Shown piece after piece: positions 25,479-33,432 of a stretch of DNA of 53,686 nt. Numbering within the stretch: the first letter of the stretch is position 1; every line of letters starts with the position of its first letter. Origin of the DNA: CAITNM01 sp037138055 (GTDB lineage: Bacteria > Pseudomonadota > Alphaproteobacteria > Paracaedibacterales > CAITNM01); NCBI GenBank assembly GCA_037138055.1, contig JBAXJB010000008.1, positions 1 to 53,686 on the forward strand, written 5' to 3'. The notes under the pieces are model-generated. The model was not told the DNA's origin. It saw only the letters and a program-made list of their open reading frames with translations, and searched no databases. The position numbers and the translations under genes are program-made.

Positions 25479-26497
25479 TGAAAAACCTCAAGTACTTTAA
25501 AACGTTGCCCCATTTCAGTAGGTGCCACCAAACGCGTTGCACCAGTAGTTAAGCTAAAACGCTGCTCGGGTGATGCAATGCTAAGAAGCTTTTCAAGGCG
25601 GTGTTCAATACCAAGCCTTAACAAAAAGTTCCCTTGGGGCTGAAATCTGAAATTGGTGGCAATACTACATAATTTATGAAAATCAACCTGATGTGAAATA
25701 TCAGCAAAGCCCAAACTTTCCAAAACATTAACAGGTTTGTGCTGAAAAAGTGCTTGTAATGTATCACCAAAACGCGCTTCTGGCGGCGTGTCATCCCCGT
25801 AATCAATAATTAACGCCACACCTGGTGTTAGGTGCCCCATAACTTCATGCATAAGCTCTTCGCCCATAGGACATGTTTCTTTAATGCTATGAGGGTTTGC
25901 AGGCGGAGAAAAAATCAGCGCATTTTCTTTTTCGCTATAGCGCACTGTACGCTCTTCATGGCTCACAAACTGGCGCACAGGAAGCGTGTCAAAAAATTCA
26001 TTGGCAAGAAGAATGGTAAAATCAGCACCCTTTGGCACTTCAGATAAGTTTTTGTACCAAAACACAAATGGGTAATCTGACAAAGCTTGTTGCTGCTGTT
26101 CATAAAGGTTCGGACAAATTTCAACGCAACTAATGGTTAGGCTTTCTATAAAGCCTTCTTGGTGTTCGCCAATACGCAAAATATCTTGCATAAGCGTGCC
26201 ACGTCCCGGACCCATCTCAATAAGATGCAGCGACTGAGGCATACCCGCTTCTTGCCACTGGGCAATACACCAAAACGCAAGCATTTCACCGAATAACTGA
26301 GAAATTTCAGGAGAGGTAATAAAATCCCCCTGCGAACCAATAACACTATTGTGCGCGTAATAGCCAAACTCAGGATGATATAGGGCTAATTTTTGCGCTT
26401 CTTCAACAGTTACAGGGCCGTTTTTTCTGATGTAATCTTGAAAACACGGCGACGCACCACTATCAGAAGGATGCTTAGCAAAAGCATGATTATACAT
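25472..26497 (-). CDS. Class I SAM-dependent methyltransferase, MidA/NDUFAF7 family
   Basis: The 341-residue product resembles mitochondrial complex I assembly factor NDUFAF7 (protein arginine methyltransferase). Its N-terminal FQDYIRKNGPVTVEEAQKLA, HPEFGYYAHN and GDFITSPEISQLFGEML are diagnostic, and the SAM loop is EMGPGRGTLMQDIL. A later NEFFDTLPVRQF and LIIDYGDDTPP complete the family pattern. The ATG at 26497 makes an 88-bp overlap with lgt; no other start codon gives a better N terminus, so the overlap may be real or a non-ATG start may be used. Bacterial substrates are unknown. Confidence 0.92.
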   Translation of the reverse strand: MYNHAFAKHPSDSGASPCFQDYIRKNGPVTVEEAQKLALYHPEFGYYAHNSVIGSQGDFITSPEISQLFGEMLAFWCIAQWQEAGMPQSLHLIEMGPGRGTLMQDILRIGEHQEGFIESLTISCVEICPNLYEQQQQALSDYPFVFWYKNLSEVPKGADFTILLANEFFDTLPVRQFVSHEERTVRYSEKENALIFSPPANPHSIKETCPMGEELMHEVMGHLTPGVALIIDYGDDTPPEARFGDTLQALFQHKPVNVLESLGFADISHQVDFHKLCSIATNFRFQPQGNFLLRLGIEHRLEKLLSIASPEQRFSLTTGATRLVAPTEMGQRFKVLEVFQW

Positions 26498-27222
26498 AAT
26501 ATAACACCAACCCCAAGCCCATGGGTGCCTAATTGCACAACCATTTCTTGTACTTTAAACGGTTCAACAATCAAGCGAAAGAGGGCATATAAACTTAAAA
26601 ATAAACAACCGGTCATTCCCCTACAGGCCCTTAGTTTCGGAGAATGTTTGTAGACAAAATTCAACACTAAAAATAGGGCTAATCCTTCTAGGAATGCTTC
26701 ATAAATTTGGGTAGGATGACGCGCCATAGTTTGCTTAGGAAACACAACACCCCAGGGCAAACTTGTTTCTATGCCAAACAATTCAGCATTAATGAAATTG
26801 GCCAAACGCCCAAAAAATAAACCAATGGGCGATATTAATGCCATCAGGTCGCCAAGGCTGTAAAAATCGATCTTATGACGTTTGGTGTAAAGAGCCGTCA
26901 TCAGCACAACCCCTAGCAACCCGCCATGAAAGGACATACCGCCCTGCCAGACTTGTAAAATTTCCAAAGGATGACTTAGGTAGTAAGCAGGGTCATACAA
27001 CATGGTATGCCCCAACCTTCCACCAACAACAATACCAATAACCACATGGGGCAACAGGTCATCAAATAATTTGGGAGTAATGTTAAATTGAAAACGCCTG
27101 AGCAACCCGTGCGCCCAATGGCACGCCAAAATAATGCCGACAACATACGATATGCCATACCAGTGCACCTTTAAGGGGCCAAGGGTAATTGCGACAGGGT
27201 CAATAGCTGGAAAACTAATCAT
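26410..27222 (-). CDS. lgt: Prolipoprotein diacylglyceryl transferase
   Basis: This 270-residue, seven-TM enzyme moves diacylglycerol from phosphatidylglycerol to the lipobox Cys of prolipoproteins, such as the hydrolase at 12594. The HGG motif is at residues 99-101, the signature GRLANFINAELFG at 138-150, and RHPTQIYEAF at 167-176. Length is normal for the family. It heads the lgt-midA-pgeF operon. A C10 tract (27281-27290) lies 59 bp upstream of its start. Confidence 0.97.
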   Translation of the reverse strand: MISFPAIDPVAITLGPLKVHWYGISYVVGIILACHWAHGLLRRFQFNITPKLFDDLLPHVVIGIVVGGRLGHTMLYDPAYYLSHPLEILQVWQGGMSFHGGLLGVVLMTALYTKRHKIDFYSLGDLMALISPIGLFFGRLANFINAELFGIETSLPWGVVFPKQTMARHPTQIYEAFLEGLALFLVLNFVYKHSPKLRACRGMTGCLFLSLYALFRLIVEPFKVQEMVVQLGTHGLGVGVILCIIMLLLSILLIVVRRRVFKITSEKTAL

Positions 27223-27280
27223 AGAATAACAAATTCAGTCTATGCAGATACGCTACCATATAAATATGCTGGCTAAAACA

Positions 27281-27290
27281 CCCCCCCCCC
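27281..27290. promoter_or_regulatory. C10 homopolymer tract between divergent lgt and MFS genes
   Basis: This is ten consecutive C in a strongly AT-rich intergenic region. It is 59 bp upstream of lgt (minus) and about 56 bp upstream of the -35 box of the 27420 gene. Tracts of this length are slippage-prone; whether it alters either promoter is unknown. Confidence 0.5.
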
Positions 27291-27345
27291 TGATATTCTT
27301 ATGACTGGCACATTTCCTCAAATTCGTTTAAAAGTAATTTATAAC

Positions 27346-27374
27346 TTGAAGTAAATTGTTTGAAATTTTATAAA
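27346..27374 (+). promoter_or_regulatory. Sigma-70-type promoter of the 27420 MFS gene
   Basis: TTGAAG (27346-27351) and TATAAA (27369-27374) are separated by 17 bp. The gene's strong SD (AAAGGAGG, 27404-27411) lies downstream. Confidence 0.7.
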
Positions 27375-27419
27375 ATTCACTAACTAATCACTTACGATTA
27401 CACAAAGGAGGCATTCGAA

Positions 27420-28652
27420 ATGCAAAGTTTATGGAATCGCTCGACTTTCTGTATTTTTCTCATAGTTACCCTTCAATCTTTTTGCGCAATTAAACTCATT
27501 TGGCTAAATCCACTTTTGATTAATGCCTCTGGTGAAATATTTAGTTTGAAAAATGGCACCACTTTTATATGTGCATGGGCTGTTGTTTCATTTTTTTCAA
27601 GAATCATGGGCGGACATACTCTTGGAAAATATGCCGAAAAAAAAGGGTTTATAGCTACTCAGAAATTTCTTATTTCAGGGTATATTCTGACAACTGCTTT
27701 GTTCTTTCTATCCTGTCTGTTCGCAGATCAATTCCAATCAACAAAACTGCTAATGCTAGTGATTTCATATTTAAATCTTTTTCTGGGGTCTGCGGCACTA
27801 GTGTCTCCCGCCATGTATTTAATGAAGATTTCCAAAATATCTGACCATGTAAATATAAGCATGCTTATGATTTTTGGGTCAGGCTTGGGGTATGTTTTAG
27901 CTTACGCTGTTTCTGCTAAGTGCAATCTGCAAATCATGAGTGCTATTATTTTTGGCTGCAGCCTTCTATGTGGATATATCTTTTATTGTGCAAAAAAAGG
28001 CATCATCAATTTAGAGAAATCTCATACACCTGAAAAACAAAAATCCCCGCAAAACGCACCTAATACTACAGCAAAATTTTTAGCAGTGCTTATTGGTGGT
28101 GTTTGTGGAGCAGGATTATCCCACAATTATTTTTTCATTGAACCCTATGTTCTAAACGTTTCAATTATAAATGCTAGAAATTTCCAAATGGGTTACATGT
28201 TTTTCTACATAGCCCTTGGACTTTTTATGATGCTTGCAAGCAGAGTTTGCGACTTTGTGGATTGCTCAAAGCTTATGTTTCTATCGCTAATTGGCGTTTT
28301 ACTGGTGATGTTTAGCCTTAGTATTTACGATGTTTCTAAAGACCATATATACATTATCTACCAAGTGCTGTTTGCTTTCTTTTTTGCAGGCTTCCTAGCA
28401 CCAAGCCTTGCGTTGGTATTTTCATTATTCAAAAACAGCCAACCTTTTTACAATGGTATTTTTTGGTATTCTTCAGGAATCAGCATAAGTTATTTGATAG
28501 GATATTTTTTAAGTAAAGATCTTTTGGGAATTTTTCATCACTACTTCCTGTTTGTATCACCACTTGTATTTAATGCGGTGCTTTGCTTAGTTCTGATGAC
28601 TGTTATTAACCTATCAATAGTCAGCACACATTCTAAAGCTTCTAATAAATAA
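27420..28652 (+). CDS. Major facilitator superfamily transporter, substrate unknown
   Basis: This 410-residue, 12-TM protein has a loose MFS A-loop (SRIMGGHTLGKYAEKKGF) after TM2 and a long polar central loop (KKGIINLEKSHTPEKQKSPQ) between the six-helix halves. It is diverged from named MFS families; several intracellular alphaproteobacteria carry many such transporters. It has an excellent promoter and SD, so it should be well expressed. The aromatic-rich, Lys-rich composition differs a little from the housekeeping genes. It is a single gene, followed by the inverted-repeat element at 28669. Confidence 0.75.
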   Translation: MQSLWNRSTFCIFLIVTLQSFCAIKLIWLNPLLINASGEIFSLKNGTTFICAWAVVSFFSRIMGGHTLGKYAEKKGFIATQKFLISGYILTTALFFLSCLFADQFQSTKLLMLVISYLNLFLGSAALVSPAMYLMKISKISDHVNISMLMIFGSGLGYVLAYAVSAKCNLQIMSAIIFGCSLLCGYIFYCAKKGIINLEKSHTPEKQKSPQNAPNTTAKFLAVLIGGVCGAGLSHNYFFIEPYVLNVSIINARNFQMGYMFFYIALGLFMMLASRVCDFVDCSKLMFLSLIGVLLVMFSLSIYDVSKDHIYIIYQVLFAFFFAGFLAPSLALVFSLFKNSQPFYNGIFWYSSGISISYLIGYFLSKDLLGIFHHYFLFVSPLVFNAVLCLVLMTVINLSIVSTHSKASNK

Positions 28653-28668
28653 TCCTCATACTGATCAT

Positions 28669-28758
28669 CCATTAAGTATGGATCGCTACAGCCTTTCAGG
28701 CTTCGCGATGACGGTTCGTGTCGTCTTTGCGAGCGCAGCGCGGCAATCCACACTTTCC
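28669..28758 (+). repeat. Family C repeat, left arm of a long inverted pair
   Basis: The element runs from CCATTAAGTATGGATCGCTA through CAGCCTTTCAGGCTTCGCGA and CGTCTTTGCGAGCGCAGCGC to AATCCACACTTTCC. Its reverse complement, at roughly 85% identity, lies at 30031-30118. The surface-protein gene 28848-29888 sits between the two arms. A third copy, in the same orientation as this one, is at 46848-46920 upstream of the NHL gene. Confidence 0.85.
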
Positions 28759-28781
28759 TATGAAATTCAGTATATAAAATC

Positions 28782-28820
28782 CAAAAAAATGGGCCTGCAC
28801 AAAACCATGCGCAAGCCCAG
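28782..28820 (-). terminator. Rho-independent terminator for the 28848-29888 gene
   Basis: On the minus strand GGGCTTGCGCA pairs with TGTGCAGGCCC (28791-28818), followed by seven T (28783-28789). Confidence 0.8.
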
Positions 28821-28847
28821 GATATTGAATTGTATTAAGTCGTGATG

Positions 28848-29888
28848 CTAACTAGCTGTACCAACGGTTATGTCACGTGCCCAAGTTGAGCCAGCGCCTA
28901 GTTTAAGGGTAGATCCAGACTGATATGTAACGCTTGAGCTAAAAACATCTTCAACAATTGTTGTCGGTGCTAAATAAGACACATGTGTGTAATAATGGTC
29001 ATTGGGTGATGATGAAAAAGACAAATGTGTGGCAAGATAATACACATTTTGATCTGTAGTATCGGTTGTGTCCCAACTTAACCATCCAGTCGCTCCAATT
29101 GTATAATTTGAAAAGTTTGCTTCAGGCAACGGTGCGTTATAACTACCATCTGTATAAAATCCAGTTGTTGAGTTAAATGTAACGTTTCTATTTTGATGTG
29201 GCACAGTTGCCCCTGCATCAACCAACATTTCAGCACCAGAAGCAACTGTTACTGCTCCACCAACTGAACCAGTAGCAAGGCCTGCACCTAATTCCATAAA
29301 AGCAGCACTTGCAACAGCAATAGGTGCAACAGGTGCTTTGCCACTTTGTACATACAATGTGCCAGCATCTACATTTATTCCTGCTAAGGCTGCAGAAGCA
29401 CTTAGGTCAGATGCAACTTTCATTACGCCAGCTCCAGTTTTGTGCACTAACCCTGTGCCTGTAGGTGCAGCGTTTAATGTTGCTACATATGAACCATCAA
29501 CCTGAACTGTGCCATCTGACGTGAATGCAAACGCACCAGTATTCATAGTTCCTGCAATTTCTAATGTTGCAGTGTTGGCAGCAGCTGTTACAGGGTCAGT
29601 ACCAGATGCAGCAAAGGTTACCGCAGATGATGCTCCATTTAAATTGCTAGCAGCACTTACGGAAACCTTACCGCCATGAATACCTAAAGCGCCAATAGCA
29701 TTAGTACCGCTAAGGGCAAGTGCACCTGCATTAGTTTTGTTTAGGGTTCCCGTAGAAATTGCACCGCTATGGCTTGCGCTATCGGTGCCTTCAACGTCAA
29801 TAGTCATGGATGTTGCAAACGTCGTGTTCCATGTTGTTACAGCAACTACCGTTAGTAGTGCTACTGTTAATTTATGTATTCCTTTCAT
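28848..29888 (-). CDS. Secreted beta-solenoid surface protein (autotransporter-passenger-like)
   Basis: The 346-residue product has signal peptide MKGIHKLTVALLTVVAVTTW. Ala/Gly/Thr/Ser/Val-rich strands typical of autotransporter-associated beta-strand repeats follow: GTLNKTNAGALALSGTNAIG, KTGAGVMKVASDLSAS and GAFAFTSDGTVQVDGSY. A unique Tyr/Asp-rich insert lies at about residues 235-315. The end LKLGAGSTWARDITV is shared with the proteins at 47188 and 50864. No autotransporter barrel is present. It has its own terminator, a C9 tract (minus strand) 49 bp upstream, and inverted repeats on both sides, so phase-variable expression is plausible. Confidence 0.78.
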   Translation of the reverse strand: MKGIHKLTVALLTVVAVTTWNTTFATSMTIDVEGTDSASHSGAISTGTLNKTNAGALALSGTNAIGALGIHGGKVSVSAASNLNGASSAVTFAASGTDPVTAAANTATLEIAGTMNTGAFAFTSDGTVQVDGSYVATLNAAPTGTGLVHKTGAGVMKVASDLSASAALAGINVDAGTLYVQSGKAPVAPIAVASAAFMELGAGLATGSVGGAVTVASGAEMLVDAGATVPHQNRNVTFNSTTGFYTDGSYNAPLPEANFSNYTIGATGWLSWDTTDTTDQNVYYLATHLSFSSSPNDHYYTHVSYLAPTTIVEDVFSSSVTYQSGSTLKLGAGSTWARDITVGTAS

Positions 29889-29936
29889 GTTTATTCCTCT
29901 GTACTAAAAAATGTTTATAACAAGTTTTAGATTACA

Positions 29937-29945
29937 GGGGGGGGG
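29937..29945. promoter_or_regulatory. G9 homopolymer tract upstream of a surface-protein gene
   Basis: Nine G (C9 on the coding strand) lie 49 bp upstream of the ATG at 29888. A TATAAA (minus strand, about 29914-29919) lies between tract and gene, so the tract falls near the expected -35 position. Slippage there would change promoter spacing. Confidence 0.5.
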
Positions 29946-30030
29946 CATTAAAATATAGTTAAATATTATTTAAATAATGGTTAATTATAATAATAATATT
30001 TGTTGTTGATTTTAATTTGTCTTTTATTTA
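29946..30030. other. AT-rich intergenic stretch
   Basis: This is very AT-rich DNA between the surface gene and the 30031 repeat. No gene, clear promoter or RNA structure is seen. Confidence 0.4.
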
Positions 30031-30118
30031 AACAAGTGTGGATAGCCGCGCTACGCTCGCAAAGACGAAAGAGTCATCATCGCGAAGCCTGTAAGGCTGT
30101 GGCGATCCATACTTATGG
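30031..30118 (-). repeat. Family C repeat, right arm of the inverted pair
   Basis: Reading the minus strand gives CCATAAGTATGGATCGCCAC, then CAGCCTTACAGGCTTCGCGA, then CGTCTTTGCGAGCGTAGCGC and TATCCACACTTGTT, the inverted partner of 28669-28758. The arms are separated by about 1.27 kb. Confidence 0.85.
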
Positions 30119-30228
30119 AATTTATAGAATTTGAATCAAAAGGTTCTTTAATAACCTATATCAGATTAACCATTTCTTTATATGGTTGTGTCACTATCAA
30201 AAAAAAGACATAAAAATAGAGATAGGCC

Positions 30229-30927
30229 TTGAAAAAAATCTCAAAACTTTTTGTGACATCTTTGGGATGCGTTTTTTTGTGCATTGCCCACGCTGCTGAT
30301 CTAAGATTTAAAAATTATGACGAGGCAAATGCCGCAGGTTTTCCCATAAGTGGAAGCGACGTATTCATAGGCGTAGGAAGCACAAATATTTTTCAAGGAT
30401 GGAAACTACATGTTTCAGCGCGCCCCAGCAGCATGGATAAAATTTTTGAAATTGTTAGGCCAGCCTTACAAGAACATCCTGTGCATTTTAAATACACAAC
30501 TTTTTATGGTTTAGCCAAATTACTTAGTCAGCCAACTCAAAGTGGAAAATTCATCACGATTTATCCCAATTCACTGCTGCACGCAAACCAAATTGCCCAC
30601 GCAATTGATGCTAAATTCGAATCAGCAATTGCAACAGGAAGAATCAATCCAATGGTTGATTTTGAAACCATAGAAAATGATGTGCAGCTAGGCGAAACTG
30701 GCGGACTATTCACACGTTACGGAGAGTACAAAAATGGAGTTTGCAAAATAGTAAAATCCCACGGATTTTTACCAGAGCTAGACGCACAAGATTGCACTAA
30801 AAGCAGCATCATACCCGATTCTCGAAATTGCCCCCTGCCCGACTTCGCGCTTGATTGGCTTGATTGGGCAGAGAACCCATTCCCTGGGTTTAGCATGACT
30901 TGGGAAGGAATCGCTTTTTGGGAATGA
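30229..30927 (+). CDS. Secreted stand-alone lyase-domain protein, LanKC N-terminal / OspF-SpvC-like
   Basis: The 232-residue product begins with a TTG start and signal peptide (KKISKLFVTSLGCVFLCIAH, cleavage near AHA-AD). The mature part carries GWKLHVSARP (residues 57-66), HFKYT (86-90), SGKFITIYP (105-113) and TRYGEY (162-167). These appear in the same order in the N-terminal phospho-Ser/Thr lyase domain of class III lanthipeptide synthetases, which is related to the effectors OspF and SpvC. Lys59-x-His61 and Lys88 fit the SpvC pair K104-x-H106 and K136. There is no kinase or cyclase domain. A secreted phosphothreonine-lyase-type effector is the attractive reading; this rests on motif recall, not a search. 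Confidence 0.62.
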   Translation: MKKISKLFVTSLGCVFLCIAHAADLRFKNYDEANAAGFPISGSDVFIGVGSTNIFQGWKLHVSARPSSMDKIFEIVRPALQEHPVHFKYTTFYGLAKLLSQPTQSGKFITIYPNSLLHANQIAHAIDAKFESAIATGRINPMVDFETIENDVQLGETGGLFTRYGEYKNGVCKIVKSHGFLPELDAQDCTKSSIIPDSRNCPLPDFALDWLDWAENPFPGFSMTWEGIAFWE

Positions 30928-30930
30928 AAT

Positions 30931-30967
30931 AAAACAAGCCCCACGAAAAATTCGTGGAGCTTGTTTA
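30931..30967. terminator. Bidirectional terminator between the lyase-like gene and fliP
   Basis: AAACAAGCCCCACGAA pairs with TTCGTGGAGCTTGTTT (to 30966), with an A/T-rich flank on both sides. It can serve both convergent genes. Confidence 0.8.
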
Positions 30968-30993
30968 AACCAATATTCTTAGAATTTGAAATC

Positions 30994-31758
30994 TCACATA
31001 CTAAAACTGTTCACTAAACTGCCGCACAGCAAGTTCCATCCGTCGATCAGCACGAAAAAGATAATTTTAAAGGGCATGGAAATCAACATTGGTGGCAGCA
31101 TCATCATTCCCATGCTCATGAGAATACTGGCAATAACCATATCAATAACCACAAAGGGCAGATAAATCAAAAAGCCAATTTCAAAACCACGGCGCAATTC
31201 GCTAATCACAAAGGCCGGCACCAAAATGCGCATAGGCAATTCTTTGGCTGATTTAAAGTTGGTTTCTTTGCTCAGGCTCATGAACAAATCAAGATCTTTT
31301 TCACGCACATTCTTGCGCATGAACACATGCAAAGGCGCGCAAATTTTATCGTACGCTTCTTCGTATTTTATTTTGTCTTCCATTAGCGGCACAACACCAT
31401 CATGATACGCCTTATTAAAAATCGGCCCCATAATAAACATCGTTAAAAATATAGCAAGACTAATAAGAATCATATTCGGCGGAGACTGCTGCGTTCCCAA
31501 AGCATTTCGCAAAAATGAAAACACCACCACAATACGGGTGAAAGACGTGACCACTATAATAATAGATGGGGCTAAAGTTAGCAGCGCCATAAGCGCACTC
31601 ATCTGGATCATGCGTCCGATTAACGTACCGCCTGAATCACCCAGGTTTAAGGTAAAACTATCGGCCATAAGCGGGGCTTGCATTACAAATAACAGAAGCG
31701 CTGCAATGCAGCATAAATTATTAACGTGGAATCGTTTTAATCTGAAATTTTTAAACAT
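30994..31758 (-). CDS. fliP: Flagellar biosynthesis protein FliP
   Basis: The 254-residue export-gate subunit of the flagellar type III apparatus has a cleavable signal followed by TFTRIVVVFSFLRNALGTQQ-type sequence (SFTRIVVVFSFLRNAL) and FLTMFIMGPIFNKAYHDGV. The C-terminal helix pair is GFLIYLPFVVIDMVIASILM and MLPPMLISMPFKIIFFVLID. The ATG at 31758 is chosen; the upstream frame opens at a TTG. It overlaps fliO by 8 bp. FliP forms the core pore with FliQ and FliR, which are not in this window; only fliOP and possibly a FliJ-like gene are seen here. Confidence 0.95.
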   Translation of the reverse strand: MFKNFRLKRFHVNNLCCIAALLLFVMQAPLMADSFTLNLGDSGGTLIGRMIQMSALMALLTLAPSIIIVVTSFTRIVVVFSFLRNALGTQQSPPNMILISLAIFLTMFIMGPIFNKAYHDGVVPLMEDKIKYEEAYDKICAPLHVFMRKNVREKDLDLFMSLSKETNFKSAKELPMRILVPAFVISELRRGFEIGFLIYLPFVVIDMVIASILMSMGMMMLPPMLISMPFKIIFFVLIDGWNLLCGSLVNSFSM

Positions 31759-32050
31759 GCTGACGATCAAACTCTACGGTTTCAATTGAACGAACCGCCG
31801 GTGAGGTTTCTAATAATATATCGTTATTCGGGCCAAGCAGCACCACGTAACGCTGCCCCCGGTGGGTAATGTTCACAATACGCCTTTTGCTGTCAATCAT
31901 AATGGGTGGCTCAACAATAACGCCCTGTTGTTTTGCATTGAAAAACGGAGTGTTTGAAAGTCGCCCCGATTGCTGAAGGTAACGAAGCACTAGGGCAAAA
32001 AGTCCTATTAGGCCAAAAACGACGAACATCGCAGCAACAATATTGAGCAT
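31751..32050 (-). CDS. fliO: Flagellar biosynthesis protein FliO
   Basis: This small 99-residue protein has one N-terminal TM (MLNIVAAMFVVFGLIGLFAL) and a cytosolic beta domain with the FliO pattern (DSKRRIVNITHRGQRYVVLL, then GPNNDILLE). FliO is a scaffold for FliP assembly. Start ATG at 32050 (AGAGAG upstream); the frame opens at a GTG two codons earlier. It is directly upstream of and overlapping fliP, which supports the call despite low sequence conservation in this family. Confidence 0.88.
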   Translation of the reverse strand: MLNIVAAMFVVFGLIGLFALVLRYLQQSGRLSNTPFFNAKQQGVIVEPPIMIDSKRRIVNITHRGQRYVVLLGPNNDILLETSPAVRSIETVEFDRQHV

Positions 32051-32184
32051 ACACACTCTCTGTTGAATCCCTTTATTAATGCTAGCTTACATTTTTTTTA
32101 AAAGGCAATAGAGCCAGGCACGAAGACTGATGAATTTACCAAAATGCTATTCCACTTTTAAATTTTAGCTTTTAAGCTATTCAA

Positions 32185-33318
32185 ATGGAGTGTTTAAAAA
32201 GTAAAAGAATGATCAAATATTGTTTTGGCTTTTTCATGTGTTTGCTTACTATTTATGGGACTGATGAAGATCAGGAAGAAAAAACTAATACAATTAGCCA
32301 ACAAATTGGGACTAATGAAGATCAGAAAGAACAAACTAATACAATTATTATACACAGCCAACCAAGCACGCAACCAAGTAGTTCTTGTCACCCATTTTTT
32401 TTGGCCAAGGAATTTCAACCTCCTTCTCCTAAAATAGTAATTGTATACGATTCTTCAAGAGATAAGTCTATAGGATTTTATAGCCTATCTATCCTTGCAA
32501 AATACCTACATGCTGGTGGTGCTTACCCACCACTAAAAATAAGTCCACATTCAAAAATTGTAGAAAATTTAGCCAACTTGTCAGCACCAATTTTAAAACT
32601 ATTATCATTAGAAGCTCCAGCACCAGATCAAACATTCAGGCTAGATCCTGAATCAAAAAGTGATTGGGACATTATGAATTTAGCCCTAACTTTATCTCTA
32701 CATAGCATTACCACCCCACTTGACACATCAATACACGAATGGAAAATGAATACCCTCCTTAAATCCTTTGGGGAATTGTGGGGACATATAAGTAAGAAAG
32801 GGAACACTGTTGAACACAACCAGGTGCTTCGCACAGTGCTAACTATGATCATTGATCCGTGCAACGTGTTTGAGTTTGAAAAATACTTTCAACGAAGGTG
32901 TCCTGCTTTGGCAACTTGGGCCAAAAAGCATAATACTTCAGGAAAACCAGTAGGCGCTGTCATTACCATTTTGCTTATGTTTGGTTGCATGGAATGGAGC
33001 CCTCCTATGTCTGTGCTTATACCGACGCTTATATTACCTGCGTGTTGGGGGAGTAGGAAAAATGTAGTTGACGATAGCCTGTGCCCTATGTCGCCTCGCA
33101 GGACAGGACTGCTAAATAAAAAGGCATCGGGGAACCACTCCCCATCAAAAATGGTCAGGACACCTTCTTTATCAAATATTTCTGGCGCTTTCTCAAGCTG
33201 CCCCCCTTCCCTTCACAGTCAAATTCATTTAGGTGCAACTGGTTCTGAAGCCGCCCCTCCTAAAGAGGGTTCTGATGTTGATGATTTTGACGATGAAGGC
33301 CCATTTAATGTGTGTTAA
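32185..33318 (+). CDS. Secreted protein, paralog of 33433-34446, function unknown
   Basis: The frame gives 377 residues; the ATG at 32209 gives a cleaner export signal (MIKYCFGFFMCLLTIYG). An imperfect internal duplication follows (GTDEDQEEKTNTI and GTNEDQKEQTNTI). The middle contains LALTLSLHSITTPLDTSIHE then WKMNTLLKSFGELW, and YFQRRCPALATWAKKH, which align with the next gene. The C-terminal part is Ser/Pro-rich and polar, ending in VDDFDDEGPFNVC. No known domain is recognised. The gene pair is a tandem duplication on the plus strand. Confidence 0.72.
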   Translation: MECLKSKRMIKYCFGFFMCLLTIYGTDEDQEEKTNTISQQIGTNEDQKEQTNTIIIHSQPSTQPSSSCHPFFLAKEFQPPSPKIVIVYDSSRDKSIGFYSLSILAKYLHAGGAYPPLKISPHSKIVENLANLSAPILKLLSLEAPAPDQTFRLDPESKSDWDIMNLALTLSLHSITTPLDTSIHEWKMNTLLKSFGELWGHISKKGNTVEHNQVLRTVLTMIIDPCNVFEFEKYFQRRCPALATWAKKHNTSGKPVGAVITILLMFGCMEWSPPMSVLIPTLILPACWGSRKNVVDDSLCPMSPRRTGLLNKKASGNHSPSKMVRTPSLSNISGAFSSCPPSLHSQIHLGATGSEAAPPKEGSDVDDFDDEGPFNVC

Positions 33319-33432
33319 AGATCCTTTGCAGTTGTTTTTTTGAAGAATACAGTCTGGAAATTTTTCATTTACCAAAGTTACATTAGTCTATAAACTCCTA
33401 AAATAAAATTTAGTTCAAGTGCATATTTCAGA

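Noticed and set aside
28848..29888. Classical autotransporter
   Set aside because: The passenger-like repeats are there, but no C-terminal 12-strand translocator barrel is encoded here or in the two related genes.
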